Source: an uncultured Clostridium sp. (lineage in GTDB: Bacteria; Bacillota; Clostridia; Clostridiales; Clostridiaceae). Taken from it: a stretch of 64,000 nucleotides of DNA. The translations under genes and the position numbers were made by a program. Positions 56,900-64,000 of the stretch are shown here, in pieces. The stretch is from assembly GCF_937920395.1 (NCBI RefSeq), contig NZ_CALEVF010000035.1, positions 31,678-95,677 on the forward strand, given 5' to 3'. The notes beneath the pieces were generated by a model, which ran no database searches, had not been told where the DNA came from, and saw only the letters and a list, made by a program, of their open reading frames with translations. How positions within the stretch are numbered: the stretch's first letter is position 1; every line of letters starts with the position of its first letter.

Positions 56900-56983
56900 T
56901 TATTTTTCTATAGGTATTGCGTAAAATAAGCAGGCCAATCCTCCTATAACAATTAATAAACCTAAAATTGAGGGTAATTTCAT
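56900..56983 (-). CDS. Small hydrophobic peptide, 27 residues
   Basis: GAGGTG lies 7 nt before the ATG. The peptide is one membrane helix (LPSILGLLIVIGGLACLFYA) with a short charged end (IPIEK). It is upstream of and in line with the AI-2E-family gene. It may be a small membrane protein, but nothing else supports it. Confidence 0.45.
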   Translation of the reverse strand: MKLPSILGLLIVIGGLACLFYAIPIEK

Positions 56984-57214
56984 AATTTTCACCTCTTTTT
57001 ATTTCAATCTTATGTATCTAGTGATATTAAATATTTTATTATAAGTTTATAAAAATACAATCAGTTTACTTTATATGTCATTTGATTTAAATAATACCAT
57101 AGGATAAATTCCATTGCAATATAATATTTATTTCATATTTTCTATTTTAACTTTATACGATTAAATTTAATTCAAGAAAACTTTTAATTAGATGTTTAAT
57201 TTCGGGCTAAATTA

Positions 57215-57243
57215 TTGACAATATAGAAACTTATGCATAACAT
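57215..57243 (+). promoter_or_regulatory. Sigma-A promoter of the magnesium operon
   Basis: TTGACA, 17 nt and TAACAT stand about 45 nt before the M-box. The stretch 56984-57214 shows nothing else. Confidence 0.55.
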
Positions 57244-57287
57244 GATATTATAAGAATAATATTAAATAAAAATACAATTTAATATTC

Positions 57288-57446
57288 TTGTTAGGTGAGG
57301 TTACTGTATAAGACACACGCTACTGCCCAGAAATGTCGAGAGACGCCAACGGGTCAGCAGGTATTACCGGATTAAGGTTTTACTTAATGTAGCTGAGTAT
57401 TAAATCTCTAAGCTGTACAGTGCTAAAACTCAACGAGTGGAGATGA
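57288..57446 (+). promoter_or_regulatory. M-box (ykoK) magnesium riboswitch
   Basis: The conserved blocks are present in order: TTAGGTGAGG, CGCTACTGCCCAGAAATGTC, GAGAGACGCCAACGGGTCAG, CAGGTATTACCGGATTAAGG and the closing part AGTGGAGATGA. This is the ykoK/M-box aptamer, which folds when Mg2+ is high. An intrinsic terminator follows, so high Mg2+ should stop transcription of the two magnesium genes. Confidence 0.95.
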
Positions 57447-57481
57447 AATATATTTTGACGTCTTTATTTATTACGTACTTT

Positions 57482-57514
57482 AATCTCTTCACTTTGTTGT
57501 GGGGAGATTTTTTT
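57482..57514 (+). terminator. M-box expression-platform terminator
   Basis: AATCTCTTCAC/GTGGGGAGATT (11 bp, with G-U pairs) with a 6-nt loop is followed by seven T. It lies between the aptamer and the first start codon. Confidence 0.9.
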
Positions 57515-57538
57515 AGTTTATTGCTAGGAGGATGTAAT

Positions 57539-58768
57539 ATGAAAAATAATTTTTATTTAAGTAGAATTTTAGGAAACAAGGTATATACAACAGATATGAA
57601 AGTTGTTGGAAAATTAAATGATTTGGGTGTTGTAAATGAATTAAAAAGCCCACATGTTATCACTGCAAAAGTAAAAACCAATAGTGGAATTAAAGATTAC
57701 AACTTTAAGAATTTTTCAATTACAAAACAAAAGGGGCAGTACGTTATAGTATGTAACAAAATAGAGGAATATACTTCAAGTAATACATTGTTTTTAAGAA
57801 AGCATATTTTGGATCAACAGATTATAGATGTTAATGGAAGAAAAGTAGTTCGTGTAAATGATATTTCATTATCTTATTTAGAAAAAGGAGCTTTTGTTGT
57901 TGCAGTAGACATAGGGATTGATGGCCTTCTTAGAAGAATTGGAATAGCAAAACCACTTAAAATGATAGGTCTTAAAGTTCCTTCTAGACTAATGTTATGG
58001 AATGATGTAGAGGCTATTATAACTTCTAATGAAAATATTGTTTTATCTAAAACCTATGATTCACTATCAATTCTTCATCCATCAGACTTAGCTGATATTA
58101 TTGAAGACTTTGATGCTAAAACGGGTCTTACTATCTTTTCTTCACTAGATAATGCAACAGCTGCAGACGTTTTAGAACAAATGGAAGAAGATTCTCAAGT
58201 TAGTTTTATTGAAAGTTTATCTGCGGATAAAGCAGCAGATGTTTTAGAAAATATGCCTGCTGATGAAGCTGCGGATATTCTTGATGATATGGAAAAAGAA
58301 AAAGTAGAAGAGCTGCTAAATAGCATGGAAAAAGAAGCTGCAGGCGAAATTAGAGAGCTACTAGAATATGATTCTAAAGCGGTAGGAAGTCTTATGAGCA
58401 CGGATTTTGTATCATTTAAAAACAATAAAACTATAAATTATGCAATTGAAACTCTAAGAAAATTAAAACCTGAAGAAGATGAAATTTTAAACCTATATGT
58501 AGTAGATAAAAACAATAAATTAATAGGAACACTTTCCCTTCGCGATCTTATAATATCTGATCCAACTAGTAAAATAGGTGAAATTATGAATAAAAAATTC
58601 CAATCAATGTTTGATACAGATAATATTAATGATCTTATAAAAAATGTTTCAAAATATAATCTTGTAGCTATTCCGGTTACAGATCATGAAATGAAGTTAC
58701 TAGGCAATGTTATAATAAATGATATTATTTATGAATTACTTAAAAATAAAAGAAAGTTAGTTAAATAA
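57539..58768 (+). CDS. Soluble PRC-barrel / MgtE_N / CBS magnesium-sensor-like protein
   Basis: The start was set at ATG 57539, with AGGAGG 7 nt upstream and after the terminator. The 409-residue protein has two PRC-barrel-like parts (1-160), an MgtE N-terminal superhelix (about 185-290, repeats such as AADVLENMPADEAADILDDM) and a CBS pair (SLMSTDFVSF to the end). The membrane domain of MgtE is missing. In MgtE these cytosolic parts bind Mg2+ and gate the channel. Here it is likely a Mg2+ sensor working with the transporter encoded 12 nt downstream. Confidence 0.9.
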   Translation: MKNNFYLSRILGNKVYTTDMKVVGKLNDLGVVNELKSPHVITAKVKTNSGIKDYNFKNFSITKQKGQYVIVCNKIEEYTSSNTLFLRKHILDQQIIDVNGRKVVRVNDISLSYLEKGAFVVAVDIGIDGLLRRIGIAKPLKMIGLKVPSRLMLWNDVEAIITSNENIVLSKTYDSLSILHPSDLADIIEDFDAKTGLTIFSSLDNATAADVLEQMEEDSQVSFIESLSADKAADVLENMPADEAADILDDMEKEKVEELLNSMEKEAAGEIRELLEYDSKAVGSLMSTDFVSFKNNKTINYAIETLRKLKPEEDEILNLYVVDKNNKLIGTLSLRDLIISDPTSKIGEIMNKKFQSMFDTDNINDLIKNVSKYNLVAIPVTDHEMKLLGNVIINDIIYELLKNKRKLVK

Positions 58769-58780
58769 GGGGGTGTTAAT

Positions 58781-60070
58781 ATGAAAGAAAAAATAATTTT
58801 AAATAAAAAACCTTGGATGGTAGGATTAATGCTATTTCTATCAGTGGTTGGTCCAGGCTTAATCACAGGAAGTGTAGATAATGATGCTGGTGGTATTTCA
58901 GCATACTCTGTAGCTGGTGCTCATTATGGATACCTTTTACTTTGGACGTTGATTCCCTGCTTCATTGCATTACTTGTAGTACAGGAAATGAATGCAAGAA
59001 TGGGTATCGTGACTCAAAAGGGTTTAGCTGATTTAATTCGTGAAAATTTTGGTGTAAAGATAACTTTCTTTATATTTCTAGGATTATTAGTAGCAGATAT
59101 AGGTAATACTGCCACTGAATTTGCGGGTATTGCCGGAAGTTTGCAGGTGTTTAATCTTTCAAAATATATAACAGTGCCAATTGCAGTGGTTTTAGTATGG
59201 TTACTTGTTGTTAAAGGAACTTATAAATCGGTGGAGAAAATATTCTTAGTATTTAGTGTTTTTTTACTTTCTTATGTTTTTTCTGCACTTCTTGCCCACC
59301 CCGATTGGCATCAAATCGGAACTTCATTATTTAATCCTATACCATCATTTAAAGGTGCTCATGGAGAAGGTATAGATGCTGCTTGGATTGGTACTGTAAT
59401 TGGTTTAATCGGTACTACTATTGCTCCTTGGATGCAATTTTATATGCAGTCTTCAGTAATAGAAAAAGGCATTAAAATCTCTGAGTATAAATATGAACTT
59501 ATGGATGTTATCCTTGGATGCACAGTAACTGTGGTAGTTGCTTTCTTTATTATTGTAGCTTGCGCTGCGACTTTAAATAAACAGGGGATTACTATAAATG
59601 AGGCAAAGGATGCTGCTATGGCATTAAAGCCATTAGCTGGGAATTTAGCTTCAAGCATTTTTGCCTTCGGTCTCTTGGTTGCTTCCGTATTCTCAGCAAC
59701 AATTCTTCCATTAGCAACTGCATTTTACATATGCGAAGCGTTTGGATTTGAAGCTGGTATAGATAAAGATATGAAGGAAGCTCCGGAATTTTATTGGTTG
59801 TTTACAGCAATAATAATTATAGGTGCCGCAATTATTCTTATTCCAGGTGCACCATTACTTCAGATTTCTCTTGGATCTCAAGTAATTAATGGAATGCTTC
59901 TACCAGTAGTTTTAATTTGTATGATGATAATGGTAAATAAAAAGGATCTTATGGGTAATTATATAAACAATAAATTTAAAAATTGGGTTGGTTGGATTAC
60001 TATAGTTATTTTAATAGCATTAACCATGGTGTTATTATTGCAGGCTTTAATTAAAATATTAGGGTTTTAA
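58781..60070 (+). CDS. Nramp-related magnesium transporter (NMgT type)
   Basis: This 429-residue membrane protein has 11 or so helices of the Nramp fold. In place of the DPGN metal motif of Mn/Fe transporters helix 1 reads SVDNDAGG, and the helix 6 MPH motif is replaced by APWMQFY. These changes mark the Nramp-related Mg2+ transporters known from clostridia. The M-box upstream supports magnesium as the substrate. It is 12 nt after the sensor-like gene. Confidence 0.9.
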   Translation: MKEKIILNKKPWMVGLMLFLSVVGPGLITGSVDNDAGGISAYSVAGAHYGYLLLWTLIPCFIALLVVQEMNARMGIVTQKGLADLIRENFGVKITFFIFLGLLVADIGNTATEFAGIAGSLQVFNLSKYITVPIAVVLVWLLVVKGTYKSVEKIFLVFSVFLLSYVFSALLAHPDWHQIGTSLFNPIPSFKGAHGEGIDAAWIGTVIGLIGTTIAPWMQFYMQSSVIEKGIKISEYKYELMDVILGCTVTVVVAFFIIVACAATLNKQGITINEAKDAAMALKPLAGNLASSIFAFGLLVASVFSATILPLATAFYICEAFGFEAGIDKDMKEAPEFYWLFTAIIIIGAAIILIPGAPLLQISLGSQVINGMLLPVVLICMMIMVNKKDLMGNYINNKFKNWVGWITIVILIALTMVLLLQALIKILGF

Positions 60071-60093
60071 GTAAATTATCTTCTTTGGAGCCT

Positions 60094-61863
60094 TTATATT
60101 AAAGGCAAAAGAACATTAATTGTAGTTCCTACATTAATTTTGCTAGTTATAGTTACACCATAGTCATTTCCATAAAGGAGCTTAATTCTATTATCTACAT
60201 TTTTAATTCCTATTCCTGTAAAATGTATATGCTTAGAGGTAGGTGAGGAATATAGACTTTGTAGTTGAGCTTCTTCTATACCTATTCCGTTATCTATTAT
60301 TTCACATAGTAGGTTGTTGTTTTTAACAGATATAAATACATGTATACGTCCTTCTTCATTTCCAGAAAATGCATGAAAAAGAGAATTCTCAATAAAGGGC
60401 TGAAGTACTAGTTTGGGAAGTCTATAATTAAGACACTGCTCAAACACATGGAAATTAACTTTTATATTATCACCACATCTAGTTTCATTTATAAAGACAT
60501 AATTTTTTAGATTTTCTATTTCTTGTTCTACTGTAATGGTTTCACTGGTTTCGCTAATAGTATTTTGTAATAGTGAAATGAAAGAATTTATAGTTTCACT
60601 TGCTTTTTCTTTATCCTCTTTTAGAACCAATAATTTAATAGAGGCTAATGTGTTATAGATAAAATGGGGATTAATTTGCATTTGTAGAGCGGACAATTCT
60701 GATTTTCGTTGCTCTTTTTGAGCAATAAGTAACTTTTCTACATAATTATTTAGATCATCTAACATATAGTTAAAGGAACTACTTAATTTTTTTATTTCAG
60801 AACTTCCTGCTAGATTTATATGATTATTAAAATCACCTTCAGTTATTTTAGACATTTCTTTTACTAAAACTCTTAAAGGATTTATAGTTTTTCTTGTAAT
60901 TACAAATAGTATTGAAACTGAAATAGCTATTATTAAGGCGCAATTAAAAACTATTTCTTTTATATTATACATATCTTCTAAAGCAAGGTTTGTATCTATA
61001 AGATTTACTAAATAGAAATTATAAATTGGCATGTATTCTGCTAAAATTGTATAATTCCTATTATTTAATTTTACATTTTTAAATTTGAGATTCTTATTAT
61101 CTATATTTTTTGCTATATTAAGCAAGGTTTTATCTTTAGTTCCGATAATATTCTCCTTATTAGAGGATACGATAGTACTGTCTGGCGATATTATAACAAC
61201 ATCATTGCTCTTAGTCGTAAAGTTAGAATAGAGTTTTTTAAAGATATTTTCATTTATACTTATATATAACATGCCAAATTGCTGCTTTGTCCTTTGATCG
61301 TGCAATACCTTTGTAGCTACAATAACATTTCTATGCTCAGTTAAACTATTAAATCCAGTGTTATTATATTGGTAAAGCAATTTATCTGGGCTTAAAAGAG
61401 AGTTTTTTGTTATTTTATCTTTTTTAATTTCATTTATTGGAGTTGTTAATAGTGCAGAGCTTCCTATATATGTAGAATTATTAACTCCGATTAATAAAAA
61501 ATCAATGTCCTTAGAGTTTAAATTAGCAGTATCGTTTTTTAAATGCTGCTTGATGTTATATATAATATTGGATAAATCTATTATACTAGTATCATATTCA
61601 CTAAGGTAACGCCGAAAGGCCCAACTATCGTTTATAGTGTTCATAAGACTTATAAGTTTATCATTTAAATCAGCAGAATTATCTTTAATTTCATTTAAGC
61701 TTTTAGTGTTTGTAATACTAAAATTATTAATAAATACTTTCTTTGAAATATTCATGATTGTAAATGCAGTTATAGCTGAAATACATATACTACTGATTAG
61801 TATGATTAGTGTTAATTTGAAAAATAAGCTATTGTTTCTTAATTTATTTATAATTTTATCCAT
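60094..61863 (-). CDS. YesM-type sensor histidine kinase
   Basis: This 589-residue protein has an N-terminal helix (LIILISSICISAITAFTIM), an extracellular sensor domain of about 260 residues, a second helix (about 305-325), HAMP, then His_kinase (ALQMQINPHFIYNTLASIK) and an ATPase domain (DNGIGIEE, GIGIKNVDNRI). It follows the response regulator gene by 3 nt and is the sensor of the pair, likely responding to a sugar. Confidence 0.9.
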   Translation of the reverse strand: MDKIINKLRNNSLFFKLTLIILISSICISAITAFTIMNISKKVFINNFSITNTKSLNEIKDNSADLNDKLISLMNTINDSWAFRRYLSEYDTSIIDLSNIIYNIKQHLKNDTANLNSKDIDFLLIGVNNSTYIGSSALLTTPINEIKKDKITKNSLLSPDKLLYQYNNTGFNSLTEHRNVIVATKVLHDQRTKQQFGMLYISINENIFKKLYSNFTTKSNDVVIISPDSTIVSSNKENIIGTKDKTLLNIAKNIDNKNLKFKNVKLNNRNYTILAEYMPIYNFYLVNLIDTNLALEDMYNIKEIVFNCALIIAISVSILFVITRKTINPLRVLVKEMSKITEGDFNNHINLAGSSEIKKLSSSFNYMLDDLNNYVEKLLIAQKEQRKSELSALQMQINPHFIYNTLASIKLLVLKEDKEKASETINSFISLLQNTISETSETITVEQEIENLKNYVFINETRCGDNIKVNFHVFEQCLNYRLPKLVLQPFIENSLFHAFSGNEEGRIHVFISVKNNNLLCEIIDNGIGIEEAQLQSLYSSPTSKHIHFTGIGIKNVDNRIKLLYGNDYGVTITSKINVGTTINVLLPLI

Positions 61864-61866
61864 TGA

Positions 61867-63432
61867 TCAACCTCTTTTGCCATCTAGAATGTTTCTTCTG
61901 AATTTACTAGGAGTAAGTTTTTTGAATTTTTTAAACACTTTGCAAAAATAACTATGATCTGAATATCCAACCATAAAACTTACTTCTGAAACTGGAATTT
62001 GTTTGTTGCCTAAAAGCTCAACAGCTTTTTCAAGGCGTATTTTATTAAGATATTCGCTAAAGCCCTCCGCATTATGAGAACTAAAATATGAAGATAAATA
62101 GTAATAGTTAAAATGAAATTTATCAGCCACTTGTTTAAGAGACAATTGTTCATAATAATGATTTGAGATGTAGTCAATAATTTTATTTATCATATGATCA
62201 TTTAATTTACTTTCATCATTATTTAATATTAATTTTGTATCATTGGTTATAATATCTAGCAAATCTAATAATTCATCAGGAGATTTAGTTTCATCTATCC
62301 TTTGGAAATATTCTAGTTTTGAGTTATCCATTTCATCCATATTAAAATTAAGCTCATCCAAAATATTTATAATATTATAAAGGGCATTCTCAAAAAGTGT
62401 TTTTAATTCGAATTCATTAATGCTGATATTATTTATAGATAACTCGAGATATTGTTTTAAATAATTTAATGCGTTATCTAAATTAAGTAAATATATTTGG
62501 CTTGAATAATATTTAAAATCAAATTTTTCTTTTAGGTTATTCTTAGGTAATAACGAATAAGTAATAAGACTTTTTCCCTTAAAATAAAATTTATACCCAA
62601 GTAGTGGCTTAAAATTATTTATATAAATATCTTCTAACTCATACAAGGAATTAAAAAGCTTACTTAACACAAAAAATATTTCTGGAATGTCTTTTGAAAC
62701 TTCAAAAAGCATAAGAGTTATTTGAGCTAAAACCTCAGAATAATTTTCATATTTTAAATTTATTACAAGTAAGAAAAAATTATTTTCAGCTTCTACTTCA
62801 AAGTATATTAAGTCTTTTAAATATTTTTTTGCAGCTTTAGATAAAATAGATTTTAAAGATAAAAGACTCATAGAATTTATGTTATTTATTTTTTTGATAT
62901 TATCCCCAATAAGCAAAAAAGAGTCAAGAGAAAAAGTATCATCTAGCATTTTTTTATCTGAATTCGAATAAAAGCCAGAAATTAATTTGGTTAATAAGTT
63001 GTTAATATTTAAAGTATTATTATTTTCAGAAGTAGGCATAATAAAACCAGGAATATTACTAGCAGTGTTTTTTAAAAGCAAAACCAACTCCTGGGGATCC
63101 AATTTTGGTTTCAAAATATAATCATTTATACCTAATTTAAAGGTATCTTTTACATAGTTAAAATCACTATAACCACTTAAAATAACTATTTGTATTTCAG
63201 AATATTTTGTTTTTACTATCTTTGCTAGATCTACGCCATCCATAATAGGCATAACTATATCTGAAATTATTATGTGGGGTTTAAGTTTTTCTATAAAATC
63301 TAAAGCTTCCTTTCCATTAGAAGCCTCGCCTATAATTTCGAAGCCTTCTTTATTCCAATCTACAAGATATTTTATACCTTGTCTTAACAAATACTCATCG
63401 TCTACTATTAAAATTTTGCATAAGTCGCTCAA
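61867..63432 (-). CDS. YesN-type response regulator with AraC HTH
   Basis: This 521-residue protein has a REC domain (1-120; ILIVDDEYLLRQG, phospho-Asp in IIISDIVMPIMDG), a long middle domain of about 290 residues and a C-terminal AraC double HTH (QLSLKQVADKFHFNYYYLSS, VSFMVGYSDHSYFCKVFKKF). Divergent from the solute-binding lipoprotein gene, it likely activates that transporter. Confidence 0.9.
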   Translation of the reverse strand: MSDLCKILIVDDEYLLRQGIKYLVDWNKEGFEIIGEASNGKEALDFIEKLKPHIIISDIVMPIMDGVDLAKIVKTKYSEIQIVILSGYSDFNYVKDTFKLGINDYILKPKLDPQELVLLLKNTASNIPGFIMPTSENNNTLNINNLLTKLISGFYSNSDKKMLDDTFSLDSFLLIGDNIKKINNINSMSLLSLKSILSKAAKKYLKDLIYFEVEAENNFFLLVINLKYENYSEVLAQITLMLFEVSKDIPEIFFVLSKLFNSLYELEDIYINNFKPLLGYKFYFKGKSLITYSLLPKNNLKEKFDFKYYSSQIYLLNLDNALNYLKQYLELSINNISINEFELKTLFENALYNIINILDELNFNMDEMDNSKLEYFQRIDETKSPDELLDLLDIITNDTKLILNNDESKLNDHMINKIIDYISNHYYEQLSLKQVADKFHFNYYYLSSYFSSHNAEGFSEYLNKIRLEKAVELLGNKQIPVSEVSFMVGYSDHSYFCKVFKKFKKLTPSKFRRNILDGKRG

Positions 63433-63687
63433 GGCAATCAGATCCTTTAAAATTATTTCTTAATAATTTTTGTTTTATTCTTATTTACAGTATATAGTAA
63501 TGCAAGAGTTATTTCAATTATAACTATAAGCAAGAATGCAAATGTATACAAAGAAAATCATAGAATGTTAAAAAAGTACAAATTTATTGTTAACAATAAA
63601 TTATTATTTATTAAAATAACACAAGTTTATGTAAATATAGTACTATTTGAATTTTAAAATCTGATGTAAGATAATGTTATGAATATT

Positions 63688-63701
63688 TGTAAACGTTTAA
63701 A
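63688..63701 (+). promoter_or_regulatory. Candidate cre (CcpA) site
   Basis: TGTAAACGTTTAAA matches the cre consensus TGWAANCGNTWNCA at 13 of 14 positions. It lies about 25 nt before the start of the solute-binding protein gene, so carbon-catabolite control is likely. Confidence 0.55.
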
Positions 63702-63726
63702 TAAAATTTAAAGGGGGATTTTAACT

Positions 63727-64000
63727 ATGAAAACAAAGAAATTAATAGCTATTGCTCTAACTGCTATTATGACACTTAGTATGGCAGGGTGTGGGACAGC
63801 AAGTAAAAAGAGCGCTACAACAGCTACTACAAACAAAAAACTTGTAATATGGGCATGGGATGGAACTTTTAATGTGGTTGCTGCTAAAGAAGCAAAAGCA
63901 ATTTATTTAAAAGATCACAAAGGCGTAGATATACAGATAGTAGAGATGGCTCAAGCTGATATAGTACAAAAGTTAAATACAAATCTAAGTTCTAATACAA
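63727..64000 (+). CDS. Extracellular solute-binding lipoprotein (sugar type), 3'-truncated by window edge
   Basis: AAGGGGGATT lies before the ATG. The signal ends in the lipobox MAGC (Cys21), followed by a Ser/Thr/Lys linker, and then KLVIWAWDGTFNVVAAKEAK, typical of family 1 sugar-binding proteins of ABC importers. The gene runs off the window after 91 residues. The divergent YesMN pair supports a carbohydrate importer. Confidence 0.85.
   Translation, partial: MKTKKLIAIALTAIMTLSMAGCGTASKKSATTATTNKKLVIWAWDGTFNVVAAKEAKAIYLKDHKGVDIQIVEMAQADIVQKLNTNLSSNT

Noticed and set aside
60090..60106. Terminator between the Nramp-related gene and the kinase gene
   Set aside because: GCCTTTA/TAAAGGC forms a 7-bp hairpin but neither strand has a T-run after it, so it is not supported as a terminator.
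1..64000. CRISPR array, prophage, toxin-antitoxin pair or anti-phage island
   Set aside because: No regular spaced repeats, integrase, phage structural genes or paired toxin-antitoxin genes were seen. The HEPN-like protein stands alone.

Overview
The window comes from a low-GC, AT-rich Firmicute and most likely from a Clostridium-type anaerobe. The signs are strong GGAGG-type ribosome binding sites, TTGACA-N17-TATAAT promoters, many U-tailed terminators, a ferredoxin-type DUF362 protein, an Fe-S/FAD enoate reductase, an M-box upstream of an Nramp-related magnesium transporter, and a class I cyclic-di-GMP riboswitch. No tRNA, rRNA, CRISPR array, intact insertion sequence or phage gene was recognised. 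The species cannot be named from the sequence alone.

Layout. 1-8 kb: transport genes (two MFS carriers, a DrrAB-like ABC pair, BrnQ) plus a TspO-like protein and an alpha/beta hydrolase. 8.1-9.4 kb: a Thr-rich membrane protein behind a consensus promoter. 9.5-14.5 kb: a c-di-GMP riboswitch with its own terminator heads an enoate-reductase-type flavoenzyme, a soluble chemoreceptor, a REC-CheX fusion and a second CheX. 14.5-19.4 kb: a DUF362 ferredoxin protein and then several decayed genes (PAP2-like, MarR tail, YczE/kinase fusion with an in-frame stop, VOC fragment). 19.4-25.5 kb: a LacI regulator and a complete BMP-type nucleoside ABC transporter. 25.6-32.6 kb: an MFS carrier, an oxidoreductase, a 5'-nucleotidase-type phosphatase, YitT and unknowns, including a protein with a HEPN-like RX4H motif. 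32.8-39.6 kb: a cell-surface and envelope cluster (ComEC-like MBL lipoprotein plus DUF3006, two paralogous phosphodiester glycosidases flanking UppP, an anchored partner protein with a truncated paralog, an NlpC/P60-like enzyme).

39.7-47 kb: a PutP gene with an internal deletion, an ankyrin protein, an ATP-grasp ligase, and an AraC regulator divergent from a heterodimeric ABC exporter. 47-52.9 kb: a hemicellulose (arabinan/xylan) locus. An SGNH esterase, a GH51 arabinofuranosidase and an ArsR-like regulator are intact, but a second SGNH gene, a YesM-type kinase, a GH43 glycosidase and an AraC regulator between them are wrecked. 53-55 kb: a PspA envelope-stress operon. 55-57 kb: a nitroreductase, an AI-2E-family transporter and a 27-residue peptide. 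57.2-60 kb: an M-box riboswitch controlling a soluble PRC-barrel/MgtE_N/CBS protein and an Nramp-related magnesium transporter. 60-64 kb: a YesMN-type two-component system divergent from a sugar-type solute-binding lipoprotein that runs off the window.

The most interesting pieces are the c-di-GMP-controlled redox and chemotaxis-like cluster, the Mg2+ riboswitch with its cytosolic MgtE-like partner, the duplicated glycosidase cassette around uppP, the repeated GTTAAT boxes that may link the ArsR-like regulator to abfA, and the dense set of pseudogenes at 47-50 kb. All protein functions are assigned by reading motifs. No database search was run.
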